The notes below the pieces were generated by a model. The model did no database searches. It saw only the letters and a program-made list of their open reading frames with translations, and was not told where the DNA came from. DNA of 64,000 nt from Bifidobacterium asteroides. GTDB lineage: Bacteria > Actinomycetota > Actinomycetes > Actinomycetales > Bifidobacteriaceae. This document shows, in pieces, positions 8,561-18,602 of this stretch. Within the stretch, counting starts at the first letter, position 1, and each line of letters starts with the position of its first letter. The position numbers were made by a program, and so were the translations under genes. The stretch is taken from NCBI RefSeq assembly GCF_003202755.1, contig NZ_QGLK01000005.1, forward strand, positions 62,001 through 126,000, read 5' to 3'.

Positions 8561-10573
8561 CTACTCCAGTTCCAAGGCTCCGGTGTAGAGCTGGTAGTAC
8601 TCGCCGTGCCTGGCTATCAGCTCATCGTGATTGCCGCGCTCGATAATTCGTCCGTGGTCCAAGACCATGATCACATCGGAGTTGCGGACCGTGGAGAGCC
8701 TATGGGCGATGACAAAGACCGTCCGGCCACGCATCAATGCATCCATGCCCTGCTGGACCACCTCCTCGGTCCTGGTATCGATTGAGGAAGTAGCTTCGTC
8801 CAGGATCATAGCCGGGGGATCCGCCACAGCCGCCCTGGCAATGGAGATCAGCTGGCGCTGACCCTGGGACAGTCCGCTTCCATCCCCCTCAAGAACGGTC
8901 TGGTAACCCTGTGGAAGCATGCGGATGAAGCTGTCGGCGTTGGTCATCCTGGCAGCTTCGATGCACTCCTGGTCCGTGGCATCCAAGCGCCCGTAGCGGA
9001 TGTTGTCAAGGACGGTGCCGGTGAAGAGGTTGACATCCTGAAGGACGATGCCCAGGGAGCGGCGGAGGTCAGGCTTACGGATGTTCCTCACATCGATCCC
9101 GTCATAGAGAATCTGCCCCTGCTGGATGTCGTAGAAGCGGTTGATCAGGTTGGTGATCGTGGTCTTGCCAGCACCAGTGGCGCCAACCAGAGCAACCTTC
9201 TGCCCGGGCTTGGCGAACCAGGTGATGTCGTGCAGGACAGGCTTGCTCGGGTCATAGCCGAAACTGACGTCGGTGAATCGCACATCCCCTTGGAGGAGGG
9301 TGTATCGCCCATCAGGAGAGGTGATTGCCTGATCCTTGGCCTTCAGGGCCACATCTCGGGCGTCGCCGGGAAGCTTCATGGCGGCCTCCAGCGAGCGCCT
9401 GCCATCGTCATCGGCCTCGCGCTTCCAGGCCCAGTGCCCTGTTTCGTGGTCGACGGGGGTCATGGTCCGGCCGTCCGAAGCCAGTTCGACGCTGACCAAT
9501 CTGACCGTACCCTGGTCTGATTCAACAGGTTGGTCCATCAGGTCGAAGATCCGCGAGGCGCCGGCCAGGGCCATCATGACCATGTTGAACTGCATGGAGA
9601 CCTGGCCGATGGGGTTGATGAAGGAGCGGGAGAGGGTCAGGAGGGAGACGATGGTTCCCAGGGTCAACGGCCCTGCCCCTGTCAGTCCTACATTGCCCAT
9701 GCCCGCGATGCCTGCCAGCCCGCCGACGATGGCCAGTATGACATAGAGCAGGTAGCCCATGTTGCCCACGACCGGCATGGTGACGTTGCCGTAGGTGTTG
9801 GCCTGGGCCGAGGCGTGGAAGAGCTCCTCGTTCCTCTCCTCGAAGACCTTGGCAGTAGCATCCTCGTGGTTGAAGACCTTGATGACCTTCTGTCCGTTGA
9901 CAGCCTCTTCAACGAAGGCGTTCACCTGGCCCAGATAACGCTGCTGATGAACGAAGTAACGGCCGCTTCGGGTAACCAGAACCCGGACCACCACAATCAG
10001 GACCGCCGCGAAGACCAGGGTCAGGACGGTGAAGGGAATGGAAAGCCAGAGCATGGAGATCAGGGCTGCCAGGGCGGACAGCACCGAGGAGACCATCTGC
10101 GGGAAGGACTGGGAGATGGCCTGGCGGAGGGTATCCGTATCGTTGGTGTAGCGGCTCATGGTGTCGCCGTGCTCATGGGTGTCGAAGAAGCCGATGGGCA
10201 GCTCCTGCTGGTGGGCGAACATCTGGTCGCGGATGGTTTTCAATGTGCCCTGCTCCACCTTGACAATCAGCCAGTTCCAGAACCAGGAGCAGAAAGTCCC
10301 CACTGCATAGAGGCAGCCCATCAGGATCAGGGTCCTCATCAGCGGTCCCCAGTCAGGGTTGGCGGCCCCGACCAGCGGCAGGATGTAGTGGTCGATCAGT
10401 GGCTGAAGGAAGAAGGCCGATGCGGCTTGGGCCCCGGCGCTGATGATGATGCAGACTACGATCACCGCCAGCTGCCAGCGGTAAGCCAGCAAGTAGCTAA
10501 AGATGCGACGGGTCGTCCCCGGCGCGGCCTTGTCCAAGCGAGGCTTGCGGTCCTTGAATGATCCGTCACTCAT
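8561..10573 (-). CDS. ABC exporter, fused membrane and ATPase domains (catalytically complete half)
   Basis: Half-transporter of 670 residues. Six predicted membrane helices occupy about residues 25-335 and a nucleotide-binding domain about 428-665. Walker A is GATGAGKT (464-471), the ABC signature LSQGQ (568-572), and Walker B MILDEATSSID with the catalytic glutamate E593. An extra linker of about 75 polar residues (352-427) separates the two parts. It overlaps the next upstream exporter gene by eight bases, and the two should form one heterodimeric exporter of the TM287/288 or LmrCD type. The substrate is unknown; drugs, lipids or peptides are all possible. Confidence 0.92.
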   Translation of the reverse strand: MSDGSFKDRKPRLDKAAPGTTRRIFSYLLAYRWQLAVIVVCIIISAGAQAASAFFLQPLIDHYILPLVGAANPDWGPLMRTLILMGCLYAVGTFCSWFWNWLIVKVEQGTLKTIRDQMFAHQQELPIGFFDTHEHGDTMSRYTNDTDTLRQAISQSFPQMVSSVLSALAALISMLWLSIPFTVLTLVFAAVLIVVVRVLVTRSGRYFVHQQRYLGQVNAFVEEAVNGQKVIKVFNHEDATAKVFEERNEELFHASAQANTYGNVTMPVVGNMGYLLYVILAIVGGLAGIAGMGNVGLTGAGPLTLGTIVSLLTLSRSFINPIGQVSMQFNMVMMALAGASRIFDLMDQPVESDQGTVRLVSVELASDGRTMTPVDHETGHWAWKREADDDGRRSLEAAMKLPGDARDVALKAKDQAITSPDGRYTLLQGDVRFTDVSFGYDPSKPVLHDITWFAKPGQKVALVGATGAGKTTITNLINRFYDIQQGQILYDGIDVRNIRKPDLRRSLGIVLQDVNLFTGTVLDNIRYGRLDATDQECIEAARMTNADSFIRMLPQGYQTVLEGDGSGLSQGQRQLISIARAAVADPPAMILDEATSSIDTRTEEVVQQGMDALMRGRTVFVIAHRLSTVRNSDVIMVLDHGRIIERGNHDELIARHGEYYQLYTGALELE

Positions 10574-12440
10574 GGTCCTTGTCCTCCTCGCTTTGGTTCC
10601 TGGTCTGTGATTCGTAGATGGATCGGTACTCCTGACATGTTCGCAGGAGCTCCTGGTGGGTGCCCTTGTCGAGAATCCTGCCCTCTTCCAGGACCACGAT
10701 CATGTCAGCGTCCTCCACAGAGGCCAGACGCTGGGAGATGATGATCTTGGTGGTGTCGGGAATCTCCTGGCTGAAGGCCCGGCGGATCAGCTGGTCGGTC
10801 TTGGTGTCCACGGCGCTGGTTGAGTCATCCAGAATCAGGATGTCAGGTTTCTTCAGAAGGGCCCGTGCTATGCACAAACGCTGTCGCTGGCCGCCAGAGA
10901 GGTTGGTGCCGCCCTCGTCCAGGTAGGTCTGATACCCATCGGGAAACTCCCGCACGAAACTGTCAGCCTGGGCCAAAGTGCAGGCGCGCACCAGCTCTTC
11001 GTCCGAAGCATCAGGATTGCCCCAGCGCAGGTTCTCGGCGATGGTCCCGGTGAAGAGGACATTCTTCTGAAGCACCATGGCCACCTGGTCGCGCAGGACG
11101 GTCAGGTCGTACTGGCGCACATCCACCCCGCCCACCTGGAGGGACCCCTCGGTCACGTCGTAGAGACGGGGTATGAGCTGGACCAGGCTGGATTTGGAGG
11201 AGCCGGTCCCGCCCACGATGCCCAGGGTCGAGCCCGAGGGAACGTCCAGATTGATATGGCTCAGAACGGGACGTTCGGACCGATCCGAGTAGCGGAAGGT
11301 CACATCCTGGAAGCTTATGGAGCCATCGGCCACCTTCATAACCGGCTTGGCGGGATCGTGCACGGTGCTGACTTCGTCCAGCACCTGGCAAATGCGCTCC
11401 GCCGAGGCCTGGGAGATGACGACCATGACCACGATCATGGAGACCATGTTCATGGCCATCATGATTTGGATGGCATAGGTGACCAAGGCAGTCAAATCGC
11501 CCGTAGTCAGCCCCAAGGCTGCATTGTTCCCGGATGCCACGATCTGGGAGGCGCCCATCCAGGATATGACCAGCAGAGAGGCGTAGATACAGAAATTCAA
11601 CAGCGCCGGGTTCAGGCTCATGATCCTCTCGGCCTTGCAGAAGGCCCGGTAGATGGCCAAAGAAATGCCGTTGAATTTGCGCTCCTCGTAGTCCTCCCGG
11701 TTGTAGGATTTGACCACTCTGATGCCCTGAAGGTTCTCGTCCACCACGTTGTTGAGGTGGTCGTAGGTGTGGAAGACCCGCTCGAAGATGGGGTGCACCA
11801 GCAGGGACAGACCGATCAGCCCGAAGCCCAGGATGGGGATGGCGATCAGGAAGACCAGGGATATGGGCCTGGAGATCTTATAAGAAAAGAGCCAGGCCAC
11901 GATGACCATGATCGGCGCCCTGACCCCGACCCTGATGACCATCTGATAAGCGTTCTGCAAATTGGTCACGTCGGTGGTCAGCCTGGTGATGATGGATCCG
12001 GTTGAGAAGCGGTCGATGTTGGTAAAGCTGAAGGACTGCACCTTGGCGAAGAGGTCGCTGCGGACATTCTTGGCCAGGCCGGAAGAGGCAATGGCCGCGT
12101 ACCGCCCGGACATGAACCCAGAGAACAGGGAGACTGCCGAGCAGGCCAGCAATATCAGCCCGAACTTGAAAATGGCCGGCATGGACCTCCCCGAAACCCC
12201 CTGGTCAATCAGGGAGGCCATGATGGTCGGAATCACAATCTCAAGGACGCTCTCAAGAAACACGAAGGCCGGAGCCAGAAAACTGGCCTTCCGGTATTCG
12301 AGCAGCGAGCGCAGAATGGTTCGGATGGTGTGCTTCGGACGTGTTGGTTCCTTTTTATCCGATCTGACCACTAATGCCGTAGACCCCTTCAAGTGGACCT
12401 CTTCTGTTTCCGTATTGGTTTCTATGTCTTTTGCGGCCAA
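10566..12440 (-). CDS. ABC exporter, fused membrane and ATPase domains (degenerate half)
   Basis: Partner half-transporter of 624 residues. Six membrane helices lie at about residues 50-345 and the nucleotide-binding domain from about 375. Walker A reads GGTGSSKS (410-417), with Ser where Gly is usual. The signature is LSGGQ. Walker B ends LILDDSTSAVD, with Asp539 in place of the catalytic Glu, so this subunit contributes the degenerate ATP site, as in TM287-type heterodimers. A TTG at the given end is the only start before an in-frame stop, but it has no clear ribosome binding site. An internal GTG at about residue 24, preceded by AAGGGG, is an alternative. Confidence 0.9.
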   Translation of the reverse strand: MAAKDIETNTETEEVHLKGSTALVVRSDKKEPTRPKHTIRTILRSLLEYRKASFLAPAFVFLESVLEIVIPTIMASLIDQGVSGRSMPAIFKFGLILLACSAVSLFSGFMSGRYAAIASSGLAKNVRSDLFAKVQSFSFTNIDRFSTGSIITRLTTDVTNLQNAYQMVIRVGVRAPIMVIVAWLFSYKISRPISLVFLIAIPILGFGLIGLSLLVHPIFERVFHTYDHLNNVVDENLQGIRVVKSYNREDYEERKFNGISLAIYRAFCKAERIMSLNPALLNFCIYASLLVISWMGASQIVASGNNAALGLTTGDLTALVTYAIQIMMAMNMVSMIVVMVVISQASAERICQVLDEVSTVHDPAKPVMKVADGSISFQDVTFRYSDRSERPVLSHINLDVPSGSTLGIVGGTGSSKSSLVQLIPRLYDVTEGSLQVGGVDVRQYDLTVLRDQVAMVLQKNVLFTGTIAENLRWGNPDASDEELVRACTLAQADSFVREFPDGYQTYLDEGGTNLSGGQRQRLCIARALLKKPDILILDDSTSAVDTKTDQLIRRAFSQEIPDTTKIIISQRLASVEDADMIVVLEEGRILDKGTHQELLRTCQEYRSIYESQTRNQSEEDKDHE

Positions 12441-12500
12441 TCACCGACACGCATTACCCCTCGCAAGAGAGCATGGATGCACCTAGGCTATCATCCTGTC

Positions 12501-12515
12501 CGCCAGTGCTTGGCG
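12501..12515. promoter_or_regulatory. Small inverted repeat upstream of the ABC exporter operon
   Basis: CGCCA, five bases, TGGCG, lying about 60 bases before the first exporter gene. Exporter operons often have a local repressor site, so this is a candidate operator, but no regulator gene is adjacent and the arms are short. Confidence 0.25.
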
Positions 12516-12545
12516 AACGCGCGGAAATTTCCGCCCTCCACAAAA

Positions 12546-12581
12546 AGAAGCTGTCACGCCCTTTGCGGTCATGCAGCTTCT
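12546..12581 (-). terminator. Rho-independent terminator of adk
   Basis: AGAAGCTG/CAGCTTCT arms enclose a 20-base loop. On the minus strand the stem is followed directly by TTTTTG. It lies about 110 bases beyond the adk stop and separates adk from the exporter operon. Confidence 0.8.
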
Positions 12582-12691
12582 ATGCTTTAGTTAGTCCTAC
12601 AAGCGGTTCTGAACAAGGCATTCTTGGTCTTGCTCATTATCTCAGCAGTTGATTGAAACGGCGACAAGTCTCTCGCCTGACAGGCTATGAA

Positions 12692-13264
12692 TTAGCGCTT
12701 GTCCAGCTGCGCGATAATCTCCTTGGAAATCTGGTCGACCTCACCCTGGCCGTCCACTTCGACCAGAAGGCCACGGGACTTATAGGTATTCAGCAGAGGG
12801 GCAGTCTCCTTGGCATAGATATCCAAACGCTTGGCGATGGCCTCAGGGGTATCGTCTGCTCGCCCCTCTTCCTTGGCCCGCTTGGCGATGCGCTGCATGA
12901 GCACGTCATGGTCGGCGTCCAAGGCCACCACGGCAGTCAGCGGAGTGCCCAGCTCTTTGAGCATCTTGTCCAGCGCCTCGACCTGGGAAGCCGAACGTGG
13001 GTAGCCGTCCAAAATCCAGCCCTGGGCGGCATCGTCAATGCCGAGACGGTCTTTGACGATCTTATTGGTCAGCTCATCTGGAACCAGCTCACCCTTGTCG
13101 GTGTAGGCCTTGGCCTGCTTGCCCAGCTCGGTTCCGTTCTTCAGATTGTAGCGGAAAATGTCGCCGGTGGAGATGGCCGGAATCCCGTAATGCTTGCTGA
13201 GCAAAGCCGCTTGCGTGCCCTTGCCAACACCTTGAGGTCCCATGATCAACAGTCGCTGTGCCAT
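12692..13264 (-). CDS. adk: Adenylate kinase
   Basis: Interconverts ATP and AMP with two ADP in the cytoplasm. The 190-residue protein has the P-loop LIMGPQGVGKGTQA (about 7-20), the AMP-binding STGDIFR, and the DGYPRSASQ motif. The LID is of the short type: there is no CxxC zinc insertion between the KRAKEEGRADDTPE and RLDIY segments. It lies next to secY, as in most bacteria, but a terminator between the two suggests its own promoter. Confidence 0.97.
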   Translation of the reverse strand: MAQRLLIMGPQGVGKGTQAALLSKHYGIPAISTGDIFRYNLKNGTELGKQAKAYTDKGELVPDELTNKIVKDRLGIDDAAQGWILDGYPRSASQVEALDKMLKELGTPLTAVVALDADHDVLMQRIAKRAKEEGRADDTPEAIAKRLDIYAKETAPLLNTYKSRGLLVEVDGQGEVDQISKEIIAQLDKR

Positions 13265-13430
13265 TCCCTATCCTTTGCTCGATGTTCGATATTCTTGACT
13301 CTCCGGTCCCGGCCGGTTTTAGCTATCTTTGCCGCGCAGAACCCTCATTTACGTATGCTAGCGGTTACCCGACCCAATACAGGTTCCACTCACTAAACCC
13401 ATGCAAACTGTCTTCCAGACACAAAAAGAA

Positions 13431-13463
13431 TCCGGCCCCTTGCCACCAAGGGCCAGGGCCGGA
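13431..13463 (-). terminator. Terminator of secY and the ribosomal protein operon
   Basis: TCCGGCCC/GGGCCGGA stem with inner G/C pairs, followed on the minus strand by TTCTTTTTG. It lies about 50 bases past the secY stop and splits secY from adk. Confidence 0.85.
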
Positions 13464-13510
13464 CCTTCACTATTTTAGTCTGACACCACTTGTAGATGCC
13501 TAAATTAGGG

Positions 13511-14839
13511 TCAGCCTTCCTTGTGGTCACCCTCCAGCAGGAAGCCTGTGTATTGGAACTGCTCGGTCTGAGCCCTTGCCTGACGCAGAGTGTCCAAGCC
13601 GACGCCGGCGATAATCAGGATGGTGGTGCCGCCGAAGGGCAACTTGGAATTAATCTTCAGCAACATAATTAGCACTGTGGGTATCAGTGCCACGAAAAGC
13701 AGATAGATGGCGCCGACTGTATTCAGCCGATTCATCACGTATGACAGGTACCGGCTGGTGGCCCGTCCGGCCCTGATGCCGGGGATGAAACCGCCGTACT
13801 CCTTCATGTTGTCGGCCGTCTCATCGGGGTTGAAGGTGATGGAAGTGTAGAAGAAGCAGAAGAAGACGATCATGACCGAGTAGAGCACGATGTACCACAC
13901 TGAGGTGGTGTTGGCCATGTTGGCATCGATCCACTTGACCCAGCTCTGTTCAGGCTTGCCGAACTGGGCGATGAGGGTTGGAATAGCCAGAATGGAGGAG
14001 GCGAAGATGGGGGGAATCACGCCTGACATATTGATCTTGAGCGGCAGATAAGTTGAGGATCCGCCGTACATCTTGCGGCCGATCATCCGGCGTGTGTACT
14101 GGACGGGTATCCGGCGCTGAGCCAGCTCAACATAGTCCACAAGTATCAGAATGACCACCAAGACAGTCACAACGATGCCAAACTTGACCCAGTCGCCGTT
14201 CTTGCCGTTGGTGCCCCAGCCGATATTCCAGAGCTGAGGCAGGAAGCCAGAGCAGATGGAGATGAAAATCAGGACGGACATGCCATTGCCAATGCCCTTG
14301 TCGGTAATCAGCTCGGCCATCCACATGATCAGGCCCGTGCCGCCGGTCATGATCAGGACCATGACCACCAGGTTCCAGACCGAACTGTCAGGAATGACCT
14401 GCTGCTGGCATGCCCCGTTGAAGAGCGCACCGTTGCGGGCCGTGACCAGAATAGTCGTGGACTGCAGCACCGCGAGGCCAATGGTCAGATACCTGGTGTA
14501 CTCGGTCAGCTTAGCCTCGCCAGACTGGCCCTCCTTATGCAGGGCCTCAAAGCGCGGAATGACCACACGCAGCAGCTGCACCACGATGGATGCGGTGATG
14601 TAGGGCATGATACCTAGTGCGAAGATGGACAGCTGCAGCAGAGCCCCGCCCGAGAACAAGTTGACCAGGCCGATGAAGTCCTCATTGCCGGCTGTGGTGA
14701 TGCACTTCTGCACGGCAGGATAATCCACACCTGGAGTAGGTATGAATGACCCGATGCGATAGATGATGATGATACCAAGAACAAAGAGGATTTTCTTCCT
14801 CAACTCCTTGGTCTTGAAGGCCTGGATTAACGTCCTCAC
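13511..14839 (-). CDS. secY: Preprotein translocase subunit SecY
   Basis: Channel-forming subunit of the SecYEG translocon in the cytoplasmic membrane. The 442-residue protein has ten predicted membrane helices, the N-terminal segment IIYRIGSFIPTPGVDY typical of SecY, the plug region after it (LVNLFSGGALLQLSIFALGIMPYI), and the cytoplasmic loop with VPVQYTRRMIGR-type residues. It follows rplO, but a strong hairpin lies in the 185-base gap, so part of its transcription may be independent. Confidence 0.98.
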   Translation of the reverse strand: MRTLIQAFKTKELRKKILFVLGIIIIYRIGSFIPTPGVDYPAVQKCITTAGNEDFIGLVNLFSGGALLQLSIFALGIMPYITASIVVQLLRVVIPRFEALHKEGQSGEAKLTEYTRYLTIGLAVLQSTTILVTARNGALFNGACQQQVIPDSSVWNLVVMVLIMTGGTGLIMWMAELITDKGIGNGMSVLIFISICSGFLPQLWNIGWGTNGKNGDWVKFGIVVTVLVVILILVDYVELAQRRIPVQYTRRMIGRKMYGGSSTYLPLKINMSGVIPPIFASSILAIPTLIAQFGKPEQSWVKWIDANMANTTSVWYIVLYSVMIVFFCFFYTSITFNPDETADNMKEYGGFIPGIRAGRATSRYLSYVMNRLNTVGAIYLLFVALIPTVLIMLLKINSKLPFGGTTILIIAGVGLDTLRQARAQTEQFQYTGFLLEGDHKEG

Positions 14840-14954
14840 CTAAGTTCCCTCCCTACGCGCCCGCGCGTTGGTCCCGGTGCATCGCACCTTCTTGCTCCGA
14901 CCAGCTTAACCGATGGCTCCGTCAAATCACGACGGCAACCTGGCCGGAAACGAA

Positions 14955-14992
14955 TTCCGGCCCTCGCCCGCTTGGAGCGGGGAGGGCCGGAA
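14955..14992 (-). terminator. Strong hairpin between rplO and secY (terminator or attenuator)
   Basis: TTCCGGCCCTC and GAGGGCCGGAA arms are extended by inner GC pairs around a short loop. The stem is very stable, but the minus-strand tail has few U residues. It may partially terminate or process the spc transcript before secY. Confidence 0.55.
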
Positions 14993-15024
14993 TCATCTGC
15001 CTTGCGGTCTGTCCCCTATGAGTG

Positions 15025-15489
15025 TCAGTCCTCAGAGACGGTCCCGCCTGCGGCTTCTATCTTGCTTTTGGCCGAGGTCGAGGCCTTTACACCCTTGAGG
15101 GTGAAAGCAGCCTTGACATCGCCATCACCCAAGACCTTGACGGGGTGGCCCTTACGGACCGCTCCCTTGTTGACTAGATCTTCGACAGTGACCTCGCCGC
15201 CATTGGGGAAGAGCCCTTCCAGAGCACCCAGGTTGACCACCTGGTACTCCTTCTTGAAGGGGCTCCTGAACCCACGCAGCTTGGGCAACCGCATGTACAG
15301 GGGCAGCTGGCCGCCTTCAAAGCCCGGACGGACCTGGTAGCGTGCCTTGGTGCCCTTGGTGCCACGACCGGAGGTCTTGCCCTTGGACCCCTCGCCACGA
15401 CCCACACGGATGCGGTCGCGCTTGGCACCCGGAGCAGGACGCAGGTCATGCATCTGCAGGATGGTAGGCTCTTGCTTCTCGCTGGCCAT
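15025..15489 (-). CDS. rplO: 50S ribosomal protein L15
   Basis: 154 residues. The Gly/Arg-rich N-terminal tail is present ([21 protein letters not shown]), as is [19 protein letters not shown], the L15 signature region. It binds 23S rRNA in late large-subunit assembly. It starts two bases after the rpmD stop, inside the spc operon. Confidence 0.97.
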   Translation of the reverse strand: MASEKQEPTILQMHDLRPAPGAKRDRIRVGRGEGSKGKTSGRGTKGTKARYQVRPGFEGGQLPLYMRLPKLRGFRSPFKKEYQVVNLGALEGLFPNGGEVTVEDLVNKGAVRKGHPVKVLGDGDVKAAFTLKGVKASTSAKSKIEAAGGTVSED

Positions 15490-15491
15490 AA

Positions 15492-15680
15492 TCAGTCTGC
15501 CTCCTCTACGTTCACCAGGTGGCGGACCTTGTCGGCCATCCCCCGGTAGACGGGGGTGTCCTCACGCAGGACTGACTGGCCGATCTTGTGAAGGCCCAGA
15601 GACCTGACGTTCTCCTTCTGGCGGTCCGTGGCATGAGCCACGCCCTTGACCAGTGTGATCTTGATCTGATTGGTCATCAC
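15492..15680 (-). CDS. rpmD: 50S ribosomal protein L30
   Basis: 62 residues with the short L30 fold ([27 protein letters not shown] is split here by its family motif [10 protein letters not shown]). Its start overlaps the rpsE stop by four bases (ATGA), giving translational coupling. Confidence 0.96.
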   Translation of the reverse strand: MMTNQIKITLVKGVAHATDRQKENVRSLGLHKIGQSVLREDTPVYRGMADKVRHLVNVEEAD

Positions 15681-16438
15681 TCACCTGCCTTCGACTGCTC
15701 GTCAGCCTTGGCCTTAGCCTCTTCGCGCTCCTTGCGCTCGTCGGCGATGCCGGCGGCACGTGCACGCAGGAGGGAGTCAGGGGCGACCTCCTCCAGGGGC
15801 AGACCGCGACGTGCGGCGATCTCCTCGGGCTCCTCCAGCTGCTTCAAAGCAGCCACAGTGGCACGCACCATGTTGACGGCGGTTGCCGACCCCATGGACT
15901 TACTCAGAATGTCGGTGATGCCGGCGCACTCCAGGACTGCGCGGACCGGACCACCGGCGATGACGCCGGTGCCTGGTGCGGCAGGCCGTAGAAGAACAGT
16001 GCCGGCCGCATCGTGGCCAATCACCGGGTGGGTGACGGTGCCGCGGATGCGGGGAACAGTGAACATGTGCTTCTTGGCGTCCAGCTGACCCTTGGAGATA
16101 GCTGCGGGGACCTCACGGGACTTGCCGTAGCCAACACCCACGGTGCCCTTGCCGTCGCCTACGACCACCAGAGCCGCGAAGCTGAAGGTTCGGCCGCCCT
16201 TGTGAACCTTGGACACTCGGTTGATGGTCACGACCCTATCAAGCATGTCGTCACGCTCGTCGCGGTCGCGACGGCCACGACGGCCATCCCTGCGGCCGTC
16301 ACGGGAGCCGCCACGACGACCGCCGCGGCGATCATCGTTCCGGTCGTTCCGGTCCCTTCTGCCACCCTGGCTGGACTGAGCGTTTGTGGAATCTTCAGTC
16401 ACCTGGGTTGTTTCCTTTGTCGTTTCGTTGTCGCTCAC
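15677..16438 (-). CDS. rpsE: 30S ribosomal protein S5 with RGG-rich N-terminal tail
   Basis: Small-subunit protein involved in decoding fidelity. The conserved S5 body starts at about residue 65 ([20 protein letters not shown]) and includes [15 protein letters not shown]. Before it lies a tail of about 60 residues built of Arg, Asp and Gly ([20 protein letters not shown]). The total of 253 residues is well above the roughly 165 of E. coli, but tails of this kind are usual in bifidobacteria. It overlaps rplR by four bases. Confidence 0.97.
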   Translation of the reverse strand: MSDNETTKETTQVTEDSTNAQSSQGGRRDRNDRNDDRRGGRRGGSRDGRRDGRRGRRDRDERDDMLDRVVTINRVSKVHKGGRTFSFAALVVVGDGKGTVGVGYGKSREVPAAISKGQLDAKKHMFTVPRIRGTVTHPVIGHDAAGTVLLRPAAPGTGVIAGGPVRAVLECAGITDILSKSMGSATAVNMVRATVAALKQLEEPEEIAARRGLPLEEVAPDSLLRARAAGIADERKEREEAKAKADEQSKAGE

Positions 16439-16806
16439 AGTGCCAAACCTCCCTCACGGGCGCCTTCCGCAACCGCTGCGACCCTTCCGTGGTACTTGTT
16501 GCCACCACGGTCGAAGACCACGGTGGTGATGCCGGCCTTCTTGGCCTTGGCCGCAATCTGCTCGCCCACCTTATGGGCGGCCTCGGTCTTGGTGCCCTTA
16601 AAGGAGCCGTAGTCCGAAGCCATGGTCGACTCGCTGACCAGAGTGACGCCCCTGGTGTCGTCGACGATCTGGGCGATCATGTTGCGGTTGGTCCGTGTGA
16701 CCACCAGACGGGGACGCTCTGCCGTGCCGGAGACGTGCTTGCGCAGACGGGCATGGCGGCGCAGACGGGCGATCTTCTTGCCTTTGCCTTGTATCGAGAC
16801 CGTCAT
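16435..16806 (-). CDS. rplR: 50S ribosomal protein L18
   Basis: 123 residues binding 5S rRNA. The start [20 protein letters not shown] is taken because it directly follows the rplF stop and matches the family N-terminus. The motif [20 protein letters not shown] is typical. A much longer in-frame extension upstream only covers rplF and is not used. Confidence 0.96.
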   Translation of the reverse strand: MTVSIQGKGKKIARLRRHARLRKHVSGTAERPRLVVTRTNRNMIAQIVDDTRGVTLVSESTMASDYGSFKGTKTEAAHKVGEQIAAKAKKAGITTVVFDRGGNKYHGRVAAVAEGAREGGLAL

Positions 16807-16807
16807 A

Positions 16808-17347
16808 TCACTTACCAGCCTTTCCAGCCTTGCGCAGGATGTGCTCGTCGGCGTACTTGATGCCCTTGCCCTTGTAAGGCTCGGGAGCACGCAGGGCGCG
16901 GATGTTGGCCGCAGCCTGGCCGACAGCCTGCTTGTCGATGCCGGAGACGACCACCTCGTTGGCGTTCGGCGTCTCGAAGGTGATGCCCTCCGGGGGGTCG
17001 ACAGTGATGGTATGCGAGTAGCCCAGCGAGAACTCCAGGGACTTACCCTTGGCGACCACGCGGTAACCGGTGCCGACGATCTGCAGGTGCTTGCTGTAGC
17101 CCTTGGAGACGCCCTCGACCATGGATGCCACAATGGAGCGGCTCAGGCCATGCTTGGCCTTGGTTGTGCGGTCCTCGTCGGCAGGGGTCATGATAATCTC
17201 ATTGCCCTCGACTTTGCCGGTGATGCCCTCGGGCAGCGTGTACCCGTCTGAGCCCTTGGGACCCTTGGCGGTGAATTCCTGGCCCTTGAAGGCCACCTCC
17301 ACACCTGCCGGAACGGCGATGGGGAGCTTACCAATATGCGATGCCAT
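16808..17347 (-). CDS. rplF: 50S ribosomal protein L6
   Basis: 179 residues, two repeated alpha/beta domains. The start [18 protein letters not shown] matches the family and is preceded by GGAGAG; an upstream ATG nine codons earlier is rejected. The C-terminal signature [22 protein letters not shown] is present. Confidence 0.97.
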   Translation of the reverse strand: MASHIGKLPIAVPAGVEVAFKGQEFTAKGPKGSDGYTLPEGITGKVEGNEIIMTPADEDRTTKAKHGLSRSIVASMVEGVSKGYSKHLQIVGTGYRVVAKGKSLEFSLGYSHTITVDPPEGITFETPNANEVVVSGIDKQAVGQAAANIRALRAPEPYKGKGIKYADEHILRKAGKAGK

Positions 17348-17363
17348 GTTCAGCTCTCCTCTC

Positions 17364-17762
17364 TCACCATACATAGGCGACGATTTCGCCGCCGATGCCC
17401 CTATCGAGGCATTCCTTCTGTGTCATCAGTCCCGAGCTGGTCGAGATGATGGCGATTCCCAGCCCGCCCAGGGGCATGGGCAGGGAATCCGACTTGGCAT
17501 AGCGGCGCAGACCGGGCTTGGAGACACGCTTGATTCCCTGAATGGACTGGCGTCCATCGGGACCGTACTTGAGCGTGATCTCCAGATCCTGCCCGACGCG
17601 CGCCTCCTTGGCGCGGTAATCGGCGATAAAGCCTTCGCGCTTGAGAATCTGCGCGATGTTCGCCTTGAACTTGGAGTACGGCATGTCGACTGTTTCATGC
17701 TTGGCCGCACTCGCATTACGCAGACGTGTCAGCATGTCTGCGATGGGATCTGTCATTGTCAT
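17364..17762 (-). CDS. rpsH: 30S ribosomal protein S8
   Basis: 132 residues, starting [20 protein letters not shown] and ending with the signature [20 protein letters not shown]. It binds the central domain of 16S rRNA and in many bacteria represses its own spc operon. Confidence 0.97.
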   Translation of the reverse strand: MTMTDPIADMLTRLRNASAAKHETVDMPYSKFKANIAQILKREGFIADYRAKEARVGQDLEITLKYGPDGRQSIQGIKRVSKPGLRRYAKSDSLPMPLGGLGIAIISTSSGLMTQKECLDRGIGGEIVAYVW

Positions 17763-17842
17763 GTGGGCTTATGCCCTTCCTCGCCGTGGTTTCCGCCGCC
17801 GGGCAGCAATCTGCCGCGACCGCGGACCTTCAGCGTCGATCT

Positions 17843-18028
17843 TTACCAACTGGACTTCGTCACACCCGGCAGCTCGCCGCGATGAGCCTTCTCACGAAGG
17901 CAGATGCGGCACAGGCCGAACTTGCGATAGACGGAATGAGGACGACCGCAGACCTGGCAGCGCGTGTAGCCACGCACCTTGAACTTCGGCTTGCGTGCCG
18001 CCTTGTTTCTCAGAGCGGTTTTTGCCAT
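17843..18028 (-). CDS. rpsZ: 30S ribosomal protein S14, type Z (zinc form)
   Basis: 61 residues with the zinc-binding C24-x2-C27 and C40-x2-C43 pairs ([17 protein letters not shown]). The short zinc form is the one normally placed in the spc operon of Gram-positives. It starts one base after the rplE stop. Confidence 0.97.
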   Translation of the reverse strand: MAKTALRNKAARKPKFKVRGYTRCQVCGRPHSVYRKFGLCRICLREKAHRGELPGVTKSSW

Positions 18029-18029
18029 A

Positions 18030-18602
18030 TCAGTTCTCCTTGAAGGGGAAGCCCAGCTGCTTGAGCAGCGCCCGGGCCTCCTGATCGTTCTTGGTGGAGG
18101 TCACCACTGTGATATCCATACCACGCTGGTGATCGATCTGATCAGGATCGATCTCGTGGAACATGGACTGCTCCGTGAGACCGAAGTTGTAGTTGCCCTG
18201 GCCGTCAAACTGACGGTCGCTGATGCCGCGGAAGTCGCGGATGCGGGGCAGAGCCAGGGTCAGCAGTCGATCCAGGAACTCCCACATGCGCACGCCACGC
18301 AGAGTGGCGAAAGCGCCGATGGCCTGTCCCTCACGCAGGTGGAACTGCGCCACGGACTTCTTGGCCTTGGTGATCTTGGGCTTCTGGCCGGTGATGGCCG
18401 TCAGGTCCTTGACCGCGCCCTCGATCAGCTTGGAGTCTCGTGCCGCGGCACCCACTCCCATGGAGACCACGACCTTTTCGATCCTAGGCACCTGCATGGG
18501 GTTGGAGAACTTGAACTCCTTCTCCAGCTCGGGCACGATGCCCTCGCGGTACTGCTGCAGCAAACGAGGGACTGCCGGTGCTTCAACGGTGGTATCGCTC
18601 AT
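18030..18602 (-). CDS. rplE: 50S ribosomal protein L5
   Basis: 190 residues contacting 5S rRNA and the P-site tRNA. Conserved motifs are [29 protein letters not shown] and [12 protein letters not shown] slightly long N-terminus ([20 protein letters not shown]) is normal for the group. It overlaps rplX by four bases. Confidence 0.97.
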   Translation of the reverse strand: MSDTTVEAPAVPRLLQQYREGIVPELEKEFKFSNPMQVPRIEKVVVSMGVGAAARDSKLIEGAVKDLTAITGQKPKITKAKKSVAQFHLREGQAIGAFATLRGVRMWEFLDRLLTLALPRIRDFRGISDRQFDGQGNYNFGLTEQSMFHEIDPDQIDHQRGMDITVVTSTKNDQEARALLKQLGFPFKEN

